The notes under the pieces are model-generated. The model was not told the origin of the DNA. It made no database searches and worked only from the letters and a program-made list of their open reading frames with translations. Position numbers and translations under genes: made by a program. A DNA stretch of 64,000 nucleotides. Source: Chrysoporthe austroafricana (Eukaryota; Ascomycota; Sordariomycetes; Diaporthales; Cryphonectriaceae). The stretch lies in assembly GCA_001051155.2 (NCBI GenBank), contig JYIP02000005.1:124001-188000 (forward strand), read 5' to 3'. The stretch's first letter is position 1. The number at the start of each line of letters is the position of its first letter. Shown here one piece after another: positions 25,538 to 38,173 of this stretch.

Positions 25538-27285
25538 TTTAACCTTATTTTTCTATATCTTAATATTATTAAGTTCGATAGTATATTCGAAATAGTCGAC
25601 TTTCTATATATAGAAATAGCTTTTTTCTCTATTAATAAAGAGTTTATTATTTTTAAAAATCTTTAATACTTATTAAATATATTGCTTATATGCTTTCAAA
25701 TCTTTTAAATAAATTAAAATATTATTAAAATAAACAATAATAAAATAATTTAAATATTCTTATAAGATATAGTTTATATATTGTCGTAAGGAATAAGGAT
25801 CTTTGCTTTAACTTTAAGCTAGATTTAACATCCGTGCTATTTTTCAAACCCCGGCAAAGGTCCTAGATATATATATATAAGTCGTGCCGTTCCCTCGTTC
25901 CTTCGAGAGGAAAAGGGTAGCATGGCCAGATATGAATTAATATGTCTTCCTTTCCAAAATCTTAATTCGCAGCCTATTTATTTTCTGCTTTGCTATTTTT
26001 CGAAAAGGCCCAAGCTATCCGTTCTACTCTGATTAGAGTATAGGAATAGTTCTGGGTTCCTTTTATTATATCTTTTGTCCCATTACCGTTCGTTTTATAA
26101 CCTTTCTATTAAGAAAGCTTTATCCTCGCTCGCTTCCCCATTTAGCCTTGCAAGCTATATAAGGAGCATGTATAGTGTTTTTAAGGATAGCAAACCCGCT
26201 TATAATATTCCTAAAATAATATTAAAATGTTTGTAAGTTCAAAAGGCATAATAAAGTATTTAAAATATTTATAATATATTCTAAACGCTATTTTCTATTC
26301 GTATTCTTTTTTGATACGGATATATGCATATTCTTTTTATAAGTCGAATGCTATAAACTATTCCGCATTACGGAATCTATTGCGTAATTCTTTTAATAGC
26401 GGTAATAAATACCGATTTTTGATAGTAATATCGTTAAGCTATTAGTAATTTATGCAGAATTGTAATTTACTATTTTTCTTTGGAATAAACAGGATTAAGT
26501 ATTTTGCCAGTAAGTAAGATTTCCGTATAAATCCTTTTTTCAATTACTTATTGAAGTATTTTCGTAATGCTTTAAGTCGTACTTTGTTTAATTCGTAAAT
26601 TTTCTTAAATGCTAATTGCATCTTTAATTTAAAAGGTATTTCGTAATTATAAGGCTTATATGCTAAGAGCCCTGCATTTCTTTTTAGCATAAAGATTTCT
26701 TTAAATTTATAATATTCTCTTAATACGTTTTTAAATTCTAATTTTAACTTATTTTCTATATCCGCTATTTATAAGAATAGGAAATATCGTTTTATTATTC
26801 TTTTTTTATTATTGATTTCTTTATAATTCTCTAATTTATATATTAGTATTTCCGGGTATTATCCGTAATTCGGAAAGAATTATTTATTCTTTCCTTATAG
26901 TATTTCGTATTATTATCGTATTTTATATCGAATTAATTCTTTAGTTTAATATTTGTCCATTTATTATATTAACTTATTATTATTCTATTTCGTAAAGTTT
27001 AATTATCGTATAATCCTTTTCTATAAGCTATTAATCCTTATTAATTTGGAAATAATATAAGTATTCGTTTAAAAATCTTTTTTTAAACTTTTCCCAATAA
27101 TTAAATTTCGCTTTGCGCTTTTAATTATAACTATTTTCCGGGGTATAGCATTATTTTAATAAATTTAATTAATAGTCCAATTAATTCGAAAATTATGCTT
27201 TTTAAGCTAAAGTAATCCTATAATTATATCGTATTTTGCTATATTTATAAGGTTAAAAGTTAAGCTTATAATACGTTTTTGGATT
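25538..27285 (-). pseudogene. Ty3/Gypsy element G2, reverse transcriptase relic
   Basis: Minus-strand frame with clear RT blocks despite stops. Near 26,520-26,330: ILFIPKKNSKLQFCINY, then NDITIKNRYLLPLLKEL. Near 26,300-26,235: KIAFRI.YKYFKYFIMPFEL, which is W/Y-K-T-A-F-R-T and MPFGLTN in the family. Near 25,730-25,700: the catalytic Y-x-D-D box reads Y-F-N-N, both Asp lost by G-to-A change. Near 25,650: NNKLFINREKSYFYI. The frame ends at 25,538, where G1 copy b inserted. It continues at 42,571 after the inversion is undone. A 381-bp foreign piece (25,801-26,181) interrupts it. Not functional. Confidence 0.82.
25801..26181. mobile_element. 381-bp GC-richer insertion with 7-bp target duplication
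   Basis: The segment is visibly less AT-rich than anything around it (for example CCCCGGCAAAGGTCC near 25,850 and TCGTTCCTTCGAGAGG near 25,895). It is flanked by the direct repeat TAAGGAT at 25,794-25,800 and 26,182-26,188. Removing the insert and one repeat leaves the G2 RT frame open (codons for C-Y-P-Y-S-L). It contains a short stem CCTCG/CGAGG. No ORF or clear terminal inverted repeats. It could be a small non-autonomous element or a captured organellar or genomic fragment. Its mild composition suggests arrival after RIP or single-copy escape from it. Confidence 0.55.
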
Positions 27286-27517
27286 AAATAGCAGTAATAA
27301 GTATTAATTTTTAATAATAATATCGTTAAGCTATTTATAATTTATATAAAATCGTAATTTGCTATTTTTCTTTAATATAAATAAAATTAAATATTTTGCT
27401 AATAAGTAAGATTTTTATATAAATTCTTTCTTTAATTATTCGTTAATATATTCTTTAAATACTTTAAGCTATATTTCGTTTAGCTTATAAATTTATTTTG
27501 CTTTTAGCTATATTTTT
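26394..27517. repeat. About 0.89-kb tandem duplication inside G2 (first and part of second unit)
   Basis: The stretch from about 26,394 to 27,285 matches the stretch that runs from 27,286 to 27,517 and resumes at 38,174-38,811 beyond the G1 insertion. For example, AATATCGTTAAGCTATTAGT at 26,428 matches the word near 27,322, and the GTAATTATAAGGC-like block near 26,645 matches 38,198. Both units lie in the same orientation and end to end, so this is a tandem duplication within one element covering the end of protease to the start of RT. The second unit was later split by G1 copy a. Confidence 0.7.
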
Positions 27518-27724
27518 TGATAGCGAACGTATTGAAATATATTATAAAGCATAGTTTTTCTAAGAAAGTGAATTACGCTAAAGCCTATTAAGGCATTATA
27601 TAGGCTTCCCGGTAAGGGTATAGCATCCACTTAATGAATTCATTATATATTTATTAAGGGATTTACTATAGATTTACTAAGCGAATCTATTACGAATTCA
27701 CCTCGTCTATAGGTTTTGCTATTA
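27518..27724 (-). repeat. G1 3' LTR of copy a (207 bp)
   Basis: On the plus strand it starts TGATAGCGAACG and ends TGCTATTA. It is the inner LTR of the complete copy and the mirror of 25,331-25,537. Confidence 0.85.
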
Positions 27725-28404
27725 ATTGCTAGCCCCTTATAACCTTTATTTATAAAGGAAGCTAACCGTTAGAAACGTTTTGAGTAGCAGTAGTACAATA
27801 TAATAAAACTCTGAGTTATACGGCAAGGAAAAGCATAATAGCACTATTGGATAAAGGAAATTATATAGGAAATAATAATTATTTTATAAAACCAATTCGT
27901 ATTAAAGTCCTAATAAGTAAACGTGCTTATGCCGGGGATTTAAATAATAAATATGCTTATGCCGGGAATTAAAAGAAAACCTGCTTATGCCAAGAGCTTA
28001 GAATTAATCTTCCATTATAATCGGTTTATGCTTAAAGTGAATAGATATATATAATACTTATATATAATAAGGCTGGCCGATATCCAAGTATATCTCGGTA
28101 ATATTTAATTATATTTACTGCCGAAATATTTGGTATAGATATAATTAAAGACCAAAATTGCTTATAAATATTAATGGAAAGTATGGCTTTCAAATAATAA
28201 AGTATTAAATAAGTATAATAATAATAAATATAAAGTAAAATTACGATAGGATATATCGGTACGCAAAGCTAATAGCTATATATAATCGTTATATAGCAAT
28301 ATTATAATTAGTCTTTAATATAAATAGCTAGATTTATAAATTATTGGAAGAAAGTAATACTATATATTATTAATAATATTATATCGATAAATAATAGCTA
28401 TATT

Positions 28405-30155
28405 TATTAATTAGGAATAATTTCCCGGATTTTAGCAATAGCTTTAAGGTTTAGTAAATTGCGAAGGAATATAGCAAATAGTTTTTCCTTTCCGATATAA
28501 TTGCAAAAATCGGTATAGTTATAAATATCAAGCTGCAAAATCTTAACCAGCCTATACGCTTGGATATAGGATTTAAGGCCTATTATGCGATTTTAATATT
28601 GCAAGGACCGGGCAGCGCTAAAGTAGTTTTTGTTTTCGTTAGCCCATTTCTGAAAGGTAGCATTAAAGTTGTAATCCATATCGTTTTTAGTAAAAACGAT
28701 CTTAATAGCCTTGAAATCGTATTCGAAACGGAAGATTTGGTTTATAATAAAATATAAGCCCGACCGGTTAAATAAGATAATAAGATTAAAGTTGCGGAAC
28801 CAAATAACGAATTCGTATATATATTCTCTTATAGTAAAAAGGAAAAAGTACTGGATACAATTATCGTGAATTCCGATAATGCCGAACTTAATATTATTAT
28901 AAATAGCGAAGCTATTAATAATATAAGAATAATTAATACTGAAATTGCTTTCCCAAGTGAAATTATAGCGTATATATTCCTTAAATGTATAAAGGGCTAG
29001 CATACGGTAATATATCGCGATTTCGGCTTTAATAGCTTTGGATTTGGGGTTATATTTGATAAATAAAGCAGGGATAGCGCGAAGCATAGCTTGCAAAGGC
29101 AAAATGCTATTAATATTGGCTCGGGAAGCCCTATTTAGTATAGCTAATAAATTAGCTATATTCGGTAAGTCGTTTTCGGTTAAGTCGATAGTATCGTTTA
29201 TAATTTGATAGCGTTTGGCTAGCGTTATGAAATTTCGCTCTATTATAGCAAATAAGCTTAAATTAGCAATCGGTATAATAGGTTCGGGAGTTTTAAGCTT
29301 AACTAAAATTGGCTTGATATTTTTAGCTATCTTTTTCTAAGCAGCGAGAGCTATATTACGACTATATTCGTAAACTATAACGACTTTTGCTATATTAGCT
29401 ATATAGCGTACGGTATTTATTTCCTTTTTAGTAAGGTTGCTATAATTGCTTAATATTATCTATTTAGTTTTATTTTTGATATAACGGCTATACTTATCTT
29501 ATAAGCGATTATTTTTCGATATTATAATAGGAAATAAAATATAATAAGCTATTAATAAAGTATATAAAGCAGGGATAGAATTACGAATAATGAGTGAATT
29601 CGGAATAAATTTAAGCAATATTCTTTTAATAAAGTTATTTATTAATTTATCGTTTATATTCTCGCTCGTAATAGCATTCGCATTAATAAGAATGCTTAAA
29701 TAAAGCTTTTATTTTTCGTAAATAAAGCTGGAACGATTAATTTACGATAGCATAAAGTACTATAAAATAAATTCCTGGGCCTTTTCAGTAATTAGCGGCC
29801 GATTAATATTGCTGCTGCTTAGCTTAATATTGGGAATATAAATATTATATTCGACCTTTCGGTTTATTATATCGGTATAACTTTTACTGATTAGCGCTTA
29901 ACGAAAGGCTACCGTATAAGCTTCTTAATAGCGAAAGAAATCGTTTAAATAGTTTTTCGTTATATAAGTATTATAGTAGAAACGGCTTTCGCTATTATAT
30001 AAATATATAGCTTACCGATATCCTTTTAGGGAAAGGCAGTTTTTAAGCGATACTTTATAAATATATTTAGCGTATTATATAATCTTGCTTTTTTAGCAGA
30101 TTTTAGAAAATTCCTTTTGAAATATAAAGTACGGTATTGCATAAAAGTTAAGTAT
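28405..30155 (-). pseudogene. G1 extra 3' ORF, copy a, function unknown
   Basis: Mirror of 22,900-24,650. Its longest intact frame, 28,593-29,102, is 169 codons and is the best-preserved coding stretch of either G1 copy. It includes ATFQKWANENKNYFSAARSL near its end and EFVIWFRNFNLIILFNRSGL in the middle. Aromatic-rich, with no transmembrane stretch or zinc-binding pattern that I can defend. The same frame is kept in both copies, which argues that it coded for protein when the element was active. No known domain recognised. Confidence 0.55.
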
Positions 30156-30729
30156 AGCTAAACGTACTGTTTTTTATTAATTTTAGTCTTATAGCGAGGC
30201 ATTTACGGAAGGATATAACCTGATAGTCGCATAACGCATTTTGGTTTTAGTAGTATTAATAGCTTTATTAGTACGGTCTTTGCAGGTTTACGGAAGCTTA
30301 GCAGAATAAAGCGAAATTGATAATAATGCTAGCTTAATACCCAAAAATAGTATTCAAAAGTATAATAAAAAGTAGTAACGATAGAGCGATACGGCTAGCT
30401 ATAATAAGTAAATAGGGATAATAGTCGTAAGCGCGCTAATAAGAAAAAGAAAATAAAATAAATTTACTAGCAATTTATAAAATAATAGCTTTTTGCATTT
30501 GCTAGAAATTCATTTGCCTTACTTAGCGGTTGCCTTTACTCTAATGCGTGCTTATTGTATTGCGAATTCTTTCGATTTCTTAAAATAAATAAATTAGCTT
30601 ATTCCAATATACTTTCTGTTCGTAAGTCGTATTTTGGCTTGCTTCGTTTTCATAAGGCAATTACGATAATATCTCTTAATTTAAGGACTTTTTCCGCTAA
30701 TAGCCGCTTTCGCTTTGCTTTTTCTTATA

Positions 30730-33700
30730 ATTCGGTTATAATTTCGCATTTCCGTTCGAAATTACGTATTATTTCGTTCGCATTTAGGGCATTACGGGGC
30801 ATTTATATATTGTAATAGCTAGAATAGTTTATTTATTTCACTAAGTATTCAATTCTGCGCGAATTACGTTTATATTTTCGCTTATAGCAGCTAATTATCT
30901 TTTCTAGCTTATAATATTAATAGTTTTCCAAATATTTCTCGATATCCGAATCCTTTAGTATATCTATTAAGTCTTAATATATAGGGTTACGTTTATAAAG
31001 GTTTATTTTAAGAAGGTTTGCAAGCGTTAATTATATTATTAAGATTATTGGATAAATATTTATATAAGGAATTAATTTCAATTTATACGCTAGGTTTTTT
31101 ATTTTTCGAATAATTTGGAAAGGTCTTATTTTCTATTATGAAAATTTCAGAAATAAGTTACTTGGCAATAAATACTTATAGCCTAAACGAATATATACCC
31201 AATTATTTAATTCGAAAACTATTTGGCAATAATGCTTATTATATTGCAATTTGGCTATTATTTGCATTTCGATAATGAAAAGTTAAGCTTTTTCCTAGAA
31301 AAATTTTCTTGCTAGAAGTATTATATCTCTTATCTATTAGCCCGATAATAAGTTAAATCCGAATAGCATTTGGCTAGCTAAATATTTTATAATTCGGTTA
31401 TACGCATTATTCAAGTTAAATTATAATACTAGTATTATTTCGGTTTATTTTGTATTAGGATAAGCGGTTATAAAATGCCGAATTGCTATTTTAACTATTC
31501 GGTTTTTTATTTCAGATTGCTTATCCGTTTGCGGATACGAAGCGGTAAAGTAAGTAAGTTTCGTTCTAATAGCTTCTTATAAATATTTCCAGAATTCCGA
31601 TAAGAATTTCGAATTTCTATTTGAAATAATCCTCTTGAATATTTTCTAGCTAGTAATGTAAAATATCCGTAAAATAAGGGTTGCTTAATCTGCTATAATA
31701 TATACTATATTGCTTAATATAATAATTATAGCTTTAGAATACTTATTCGTAATTATAAGAAATGCATTTAGGAATAGCATTTTAGCTAAAGCTTATATAG
31801 TATTTATAAATAATACTATCAGTAGTCTTATAATAAAGTTTATAGTAATAATATAAAATAAGATTAATAGAAATAATATAAGCTGCATTTCTTTTAAGAA
31901 TTATTATAAGTCGTTTTTATTTTCGTTACAAGCTCGATATATCGATATATAATTGCGTATTTTAATATAGCAATATCTGATAACGAATCGATTTATTAAG
32001 TCGTGCTATATGCGGTTTATACCGAAATAGTATTTTCTATTATAAGCTTCTTTAATGAAATCTAATGCTATTTCATTCGGGATATATAATCGTTATTTCC
32101 TGTAATAATCCTTGAGAAATAGTAAGCTATTATAATCTAATATAAAAAGTAGTCGGGCAATCTTATTTGGGTTTTTCAGTTATTCGATTATTTTGGACTA
32201 TAAAGAGTATTTTTTATATCCTTTTTTGATATGCCCTTTCATTTCGCTATTTATAAATATTTTATTAAGAATTTAAATAAATTCGTTTTCTTATATTTTA
32301 TTTAGAATGCCTTTATTATCGATAAGTTTTTGGGTAAACAGTAATCTTGATATAGCATTTGCGAAAACGTTCGATTTTCCTGGTATATAATATACTTTTA
32401 AGTCGAATTGGCTTAAGTATTCCGAAGCGAAAATTAGCCATATATTTGCTTTAATTTTATTTACCGTATTTATAAATAACGAATAAATAATATTAATTAT
32501 TATTATATAATCGGTAAGGATATAAACTGGCTTAATTCGGTTCGATCTTATTATTATTTATAATTTTCGTATTAGCTATATTAAATAAGCTACTTTTAGC
32601 TTTATAAGCTAGTATTTTCGTTCTGCTTTATTAATCGTTTTGCTTAAATAGAAAATTGATTATATAGCTATGCTTGCTATTAGCAATATTCCGTTCTATA
32701 TATAGTTATTTATTAATTGGAAAATAATATTTGAAAATCCTATTTCTTTAAACGTATCTAGCTAGATAAAAAAAAGTTTATTTAGAATATAATAAAATAA
32801 AGTATTCTTAGCTTCTAAAGCTATTTTGAAATCGTAAAAACTATTAATTTCGTTTAATATTAAGTCGAAAATAGCTTGCGTAATATAATTTCGCTATCCT
32901 ATATTTAAAAGTAAATAGTTCGATTAGCAAGCCTTGCTTAGCATTTTAATTTTCCTTTTCTAAAATAAATTGATTTTATAGCTATATTTAAGAATTAAAT
33001 AGTGTAAATATTTTGTAAATCCAATAAACCTTTCCAATTACTAGAATATTTTGGGGAATTCCAGATTGCGAATAGCTTGCATTCGGTATTCTGTATTGGA
33101 AATTCCGAATCCGTTTATTTTGAATCTTAAAATCTAGATTAAAGGATATCCAAAAAACGATTTGGATTTAATTAATAAAATATTTTTGCATAAAAATAGC
33201 AAGAAAATAGTTTGTAAGTATCGCAAATAATCTTATTCTATAATTAAATAAATAATAATATCGTTTATAAAAGCGGAAGCAAATTTGTAATATAATTATA
33301 AGAATTAATTTATAAAATGCTAGATATAGGATAATAAATTTCGAAATCCTATAAATGGAATTTTTATTTTTTCTTAATTATAATAATTAATAACGGTAAA
33401 TCGGTTTTTATAGTTTGAATATATTAAGAATTAATAGAAAAATTGCCATATATCTATTACTGTAATATATATTTTTTTTCTTAGTTATTTAATAACTTTT
33501 TGCTATAATAGCAAAAGGTAAGCATTAAGGATTAAAATTTTATTCAAAATATATAAATTAATTATTATATATCTTTTTTTCTAATTATTTATATTTTTCC
33601 AAACTATAAAAATTGGTAAACCGAATAGCATTGCATTTGTAATTTATTTAACTCGACTTTATTAATATAATTTGTTTAAAATTTCGTTAATTATTTCCTA

Positions 33701-36700
33701 GTTTTCTTTATTTGAATAATATAGCTTTTATCCTACTTTCTAGTTCTGTTATTTTTCGATTAAATTAACTTTTATTTATTAATCGATTAATATATTAACG
33801 GGATTTATATTTTTGAAAACTTTAGTATATGCCCGTATTAATTCTATAACTTTATAAAGAAATTCCGGTAAATGCTTATAAATGTATATACCGAAATCAA
33901 TTTCCGATTCTTTAATAGTTTTATCTTTCCGGATCTCTAGTTTATTATTGTTTTCGAAATAATCTTTTATTTCGGGAATTTCCATATCCGGGAATCGGTA
34001 TTCTTCTAGCTATTTTCTAATAATATTCGCAATTTATTAGAAAATATACTTAATGAATAATAATTAGTTTGAATTCAGCTTTCCTAAAAGCTATAACCCG
34101 TTCTGGATTTATTAAAAGAAATATTATCGCGCAATATAATAATAATTATCGTAATTTGCTAATAAGGTTATATAATTTGTTTAAAATAATTCGATTATCT
34201 TTAGAAATTAGTTTTTTTAGATTTTTAAAAGGGTTATTGCTTAGTTCGTTATTAAAACCTCTTTAATCTAATAGCCTATTAAGCAATTTATTTACCCTTT
34301 CTATTTCGGCTTAAATAAAAAGGTTACGTTTTTGGAATTCGCTTAATATTAATAAGAACTAGCTTATAAGATCTAAGCGGCATTATTATAATAGTTACGG
34401 CTTTTGCTTGTTAGGATTGTATTAGCATTCGGGCAAATATTTCCATTTTCGTTATAATATTACCAAAATAACCAAATTGTATAAACGATTTTAAATTCAG
34501 AATATCCAGTTCGTAAAGAATATTATATTCCTATTTTAATAAGATGCTTATTTCTAATCGATCTAATACCCAAGTTCTTATTCGGGTACGAAATATAAGT
34601 AAATAGCTATGCTTATTGCTCTGGAAATATAAGTCGAATTCAGCCTAGCCTTTTGCTAGCAATTAGCTTATATTTTTAAGCTTGGCTTTTACGTTCCAAT
34701 CTATTTTCGCTTTAAGGAATTATATTAGCAATTCCTTAGCAATAGCATAACGATTAGCGCTTATATCGATACAAATTTCTATATCCGGCCTATTCGAATA
34801 TGCTTTAGCTATAGCTTTTGCATATATATAGCTACTGCCTTAATAAGGCTTAACTATAAGTATAGGAATATTATATCCCAAGATTTTTCCTTTTTATATA
34901 TCGATTTTAAGAAAATTCTATAATTGACTGGATAATTATATAAGATATTTGATATAAAATATACTTTCGTTTACCGATAGTTTTGCTTTTTCGGCTTGAA
35001 AAATTCAGATATTATTTTCGATTATTACGTTTTCTTTATTAGCTTATTCTTCCAATTTGTTTTTTTGCTTTTATAAGTTTTTATCGTTTTCGGTTTCTTT
35101 ATTATATTTATCGCTATCCGCTATAAACAGATTATCGTTTACGGGAAAATAACCTTTTCGAATTAGCTCGTCCTTTTTATTTAGATTATATTACAATTTT
35201 CTATTATCGATATTGAAATTTGCTAGGGTTAATTAGATAAAATATTCTCTAGCATCTTTTCATACAAATCGATAGTAAAAGCGCGATTGGAAATTTCGGT
35301 TTTTTGAAATTGAATTTTTGTTATTATCCATAATATTAATTAATATTTTCCTAGCCATACTAGAAATATTTTGTTATCTGGCTATTCGCTTTCGTAATTA
35401 GTTCCGAATATTTATTAGCTTTTGCTATTATTCTAATAAGAGCTTTCGGAATTCGTATTCCGAAATATATTTAATGCTTTTGGATAGATTTAATTAGTTA
35501 AATATCTTTATTAAGCGAAATAAATATTTAAGTCTTTAAGGCCTGAATCCTTTAAAGCATCCTAAGAATATATTGGCTAGGAAGTGAATATTAATATTGG
35601 GAAGATTAGCAGCCGATTGCATAATTTTCCGTACCGGTTATGCGAATTTACGAAATAGTCTTATTACGCAGTCTGATTCGAAAATATATTATATTTCTTG
35701 TTTCGCTTTGAGATATTTTTCGAAATCTTTCGCATTTTCATTTCGATCAGGTCTATCGAAATATTTAGCTATTAATTCTTTATCGATCCGATTCCAGATA
35801 TTTCTGGCTAAGTACGAGTTTGAGTATTCGGCTAGCTTAATAAATTAACAGATATAATGAATGAATTCTAGAATATTGCGATTATTTTGTATATCTTTCT
35901 TAAAATATTATTGGGCATTTAGCAAATCCTTTGCAATTTTCCGCAATATAAAGAAATCTCTTTTTAGCTATTTCTTTTATTAATTCTAATTATGCTTATG
36001 CAAAATAAAGTCCTTATGCTTTTAGGAAAATAATATAGAATAGAATTAAGTATATGCTATTTTAATTAAGCAAGCGGGTAAATAAAAGCTAAGATATTTA
36101 ATGCGTTCTATATTTTTGGTTATATATATTTCATACCGGTTTATAAAAGCTTAAAAGTCTTTCTAAATAATAATTTTGCTATTTATAATAAATACGATTA
36201 TTAAATTAATATAATCGTTCCAATTCTTATAAAATCGGAATTGCTTTATAACCGTATCCTTGAATTCCCTATTAATGCTAACGGGCAATACTATAAGTTT
36301 AAGTAAATCAAATTAATATATTCGGAAATTTTTGGATCGCTTATAACCGAATAATAAGTTTCGAAAACTATTGCTTTTACTATTGCTAAAATCCGATAGA
36401 TCCGGTAATCTATCTGACTTACCGATTAATTCTTTTTGGAAATTAAGATTAATTTTAATATTTAGCTTGGAACCCGAGGATAGTTTTTAATCTGGTTAAT
36501 TTCTTATTCCTAATATAAATATTTGCCGGATACGTTCCTTAATATCAAGAAATGCTAGTTTAGTAAAGCAATATCCGTTATTAGCATAATATTTCGCGGC
36601 CGAAACGGGAAAAGGTTCTTTAATAAGTTCCGATTAAGGCGCTTATATATTGAAAGCTTATTGCAATCGGAATATTTTCTTAAACCCAATATATGCTACT

Positions 36701-37700
36701 TTTTCCGAAATAAAGCTATTTTAATAAATTGTTTTCATTTCGGATTATTGCAGAAACTAGTTTAATAGGCTAATAATTAAGGGGGAAAGGGTCGGGTATT
36801 TCTGAAAGATAATAGTAAGATTATCCGATTTTCCTTTATTTAGTTTTTTTTCCTTATAATTTTCTTTCCCGAAAAGCTATAAATAGTTTAATAAACCCGA
36901 TTGGGGCATTAATATGCTTTTTGCTATAAAGTTTATAAGGTTAGCTAGAATAGCTGTAATAGAACTTTATCTGGAAGCATTCCGATTCTAAGTTTCCATT
37001 AAGGGGAAAGAAGTATGCTTATTTTCTAGAATTGGTTATTTTCTTTTGCTTTTATCTATTCTTCTTACCGTAATTGAAAAATTTTCAGATTTATCGGTAA
37101 ATCTAAAGTTTGGGTTTTCGGTTAAATATTATAATAGATAAATATACTTGATTCCGCTATTAGTATTAATATATTTAAGCATATAATGCTCTCGATTTTC
37201 GATAAATTATCGCTAGGCCAATTTTTCTAACGGATTTTCTGGGTTATTAAGTCGAAAAATATTCTCGCTTTCGTTTATTTCTATAAGCATTTGTTATTAT
37301 TCCTTTTCCGTTATTGCTTCGGCAAACTATCGAAATTTGCAATATTTAGAGAAATCTTCCCAAAATATATTATTTTCTCCTATCTACTAGGATAGATTCT
37401 TATCGAAATTCGACTTTCTTCCCTCTTAAATCTAACGCTTAAGCAATAAAGGCTATCCTTGCTTAACTATTTATGCTTTTGCTTTCTGCAAAAGTGCATT
37501 GGCTTTCTTAAGGTTCTATTTCGCTTTTTCGTATCGATCGGCTAAAAGTTTCCAATCGACGAAAGCGTACGCGATTTCGAAAAAGATTTTGATATCCGAT
37601 ATAACCTAATCTTTCCTTTCAGAATCGTTCAAAGCTTATATAAACTTATATATCTGAGCGAGATGCTTAATCTTAATATAATCGATAGGCCGCAATAGTA
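30730..37700 (-). pseudogene. G1 copy a gag-pol relic with chromodomain
   Basis: Minus-strand counterpart of the copy b relic. Approximate positions by the 53,055 rule: chromodomain 30,765-30,930, integrase 31,000-32,100, RNase H 32,455-32,895, RT 32,950-33,660, protease 34,555-34,795, gag upstream to about 37,700. The N-terminal gag part is legible near 37,680-37,440 (YKFIQALNDSERKD, then AYAFVDWKLLADRYEKAK), a helical, charged segment. A short intact open frame at 33,779-33,985 lies just upstream of the RT core. Stops throughout; not functional. Confidence 0.82.
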
Positions 37701-37784
37701 AAATATTATTGCCGGTAATTGCTATAATAAATTGGCAATAAATTATTAATAAATAATTGTAATATCTCTTACAGGAATACTATT

Positions 37785-37925
37785 TCTATAGAAGCCAATA
37801 TCCTATAAGACTGATATTCCTATAAGAACCGATACTCTATAAAGCCGATACCTTTACAGAAGCCGTTATCTTATAAGACCGATATTCCTATAGGAACCGT
37901 TATTCTATAAAGCCGATAATCGAAA
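37785..37925. repeat. Minisatellite in the G1 leader, copy a
   Basis: Imperfect tandem repeats of a roughly 20-bp word (CCGATATTCCTATAAGAACC and CCGATACTCTATAAAG variants) between the 5' LTR and gag of G1. The same array recurs at 42,165-42,310 in the leader of copy b. It is therefore part of the element and not a chance expansion. Confidence 0.75.
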
Positions 37926-37966
37926 TTCGATTACGCAGCAAAAGTATGCAAAGCGTAGCTACTAAT

Positions 37967-38173
37967 TGATAGCAAACGTACTGAAATATATTATAAAATA
38001 TAGTTTTTCCAAGAAAGTAAATTACGCTAAAGCCTATTAGGGCATTATATAAGCTTCCCGGTAAAGGTATAGCATCCATTTAGTAAATTCATTGCGTATT
38101 TACTAGGGGATTTACTATAGATTTACCAGGCGAATCCATTACGAATTCACCTTGTCTATAGGTTTTGCCATCA
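37967..38173 (-). repeat. G1 5' LTR of copy a (207 bp), best-preserved LTR
   Basis: Plus strand TGATAGCAAACG...GGTTTTGCCATCA, so read as the element it starts TGATGGCAAA and ends TTTGCTATCA, with the TG...CA ends of an LTR. It contains TATATAATGCCC on the element strand, a plausible TATA region. Flanked on the right by TTTTT, half of the target duplication. Confidence 0.85.

Larger units (their letters stand above)
16027..37028. repeat. 21-kb inverted repeat: two 9,511-bp arms around a 1,980-bp spacer
   Basis: Left arm 16,027-25,537, right arm 27,518-37,028. Sampled points near 16,075, 22,620, 24,095 and 25,525 all satisfy left plus right position = 53,055, so no net indel separates the arms. 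Differences seen are overwhelmingly C/T and G/A transitions. The arms are the two copies of retrotransposon G1. The spacer is part of the older element G2. The left edge is sharp because copy b is cut there by an inversion breakpoint, not because homology fades. Confidence 0.88.
27518..38173 (-). mobile_element. Ty3/Gypsy chromovirus G1, copy a, complete (10,656 bp)
   Basis: Both LTRs are present in the same orientation (27,518-27,724 and 37,967-38,173) and are bordered by the same 5-bp sequence TTTTT at 27,513-27,517 and 38,174-38,178. That is the size expected for Ty3/Gypsy target duplications. On the minus strand the order is 5' LTR, leader with a minisatellite, gag, protease, RT, RNase H, integrase, chromodomain, extra ORF, 3' LTR. 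It sits inside G2: joining 27,517 to 38,179 restores collinearity with 26,394-27,285. All frames are broken, so the element is dead. Confidence 0.9.

Noticed and set aside
28560..28757. Plus-strand 65-codon frame
   Set aside because: It lies opposite the conserved minus-strand extra ORF of G1 and has no matching frame in the other G1 copy.
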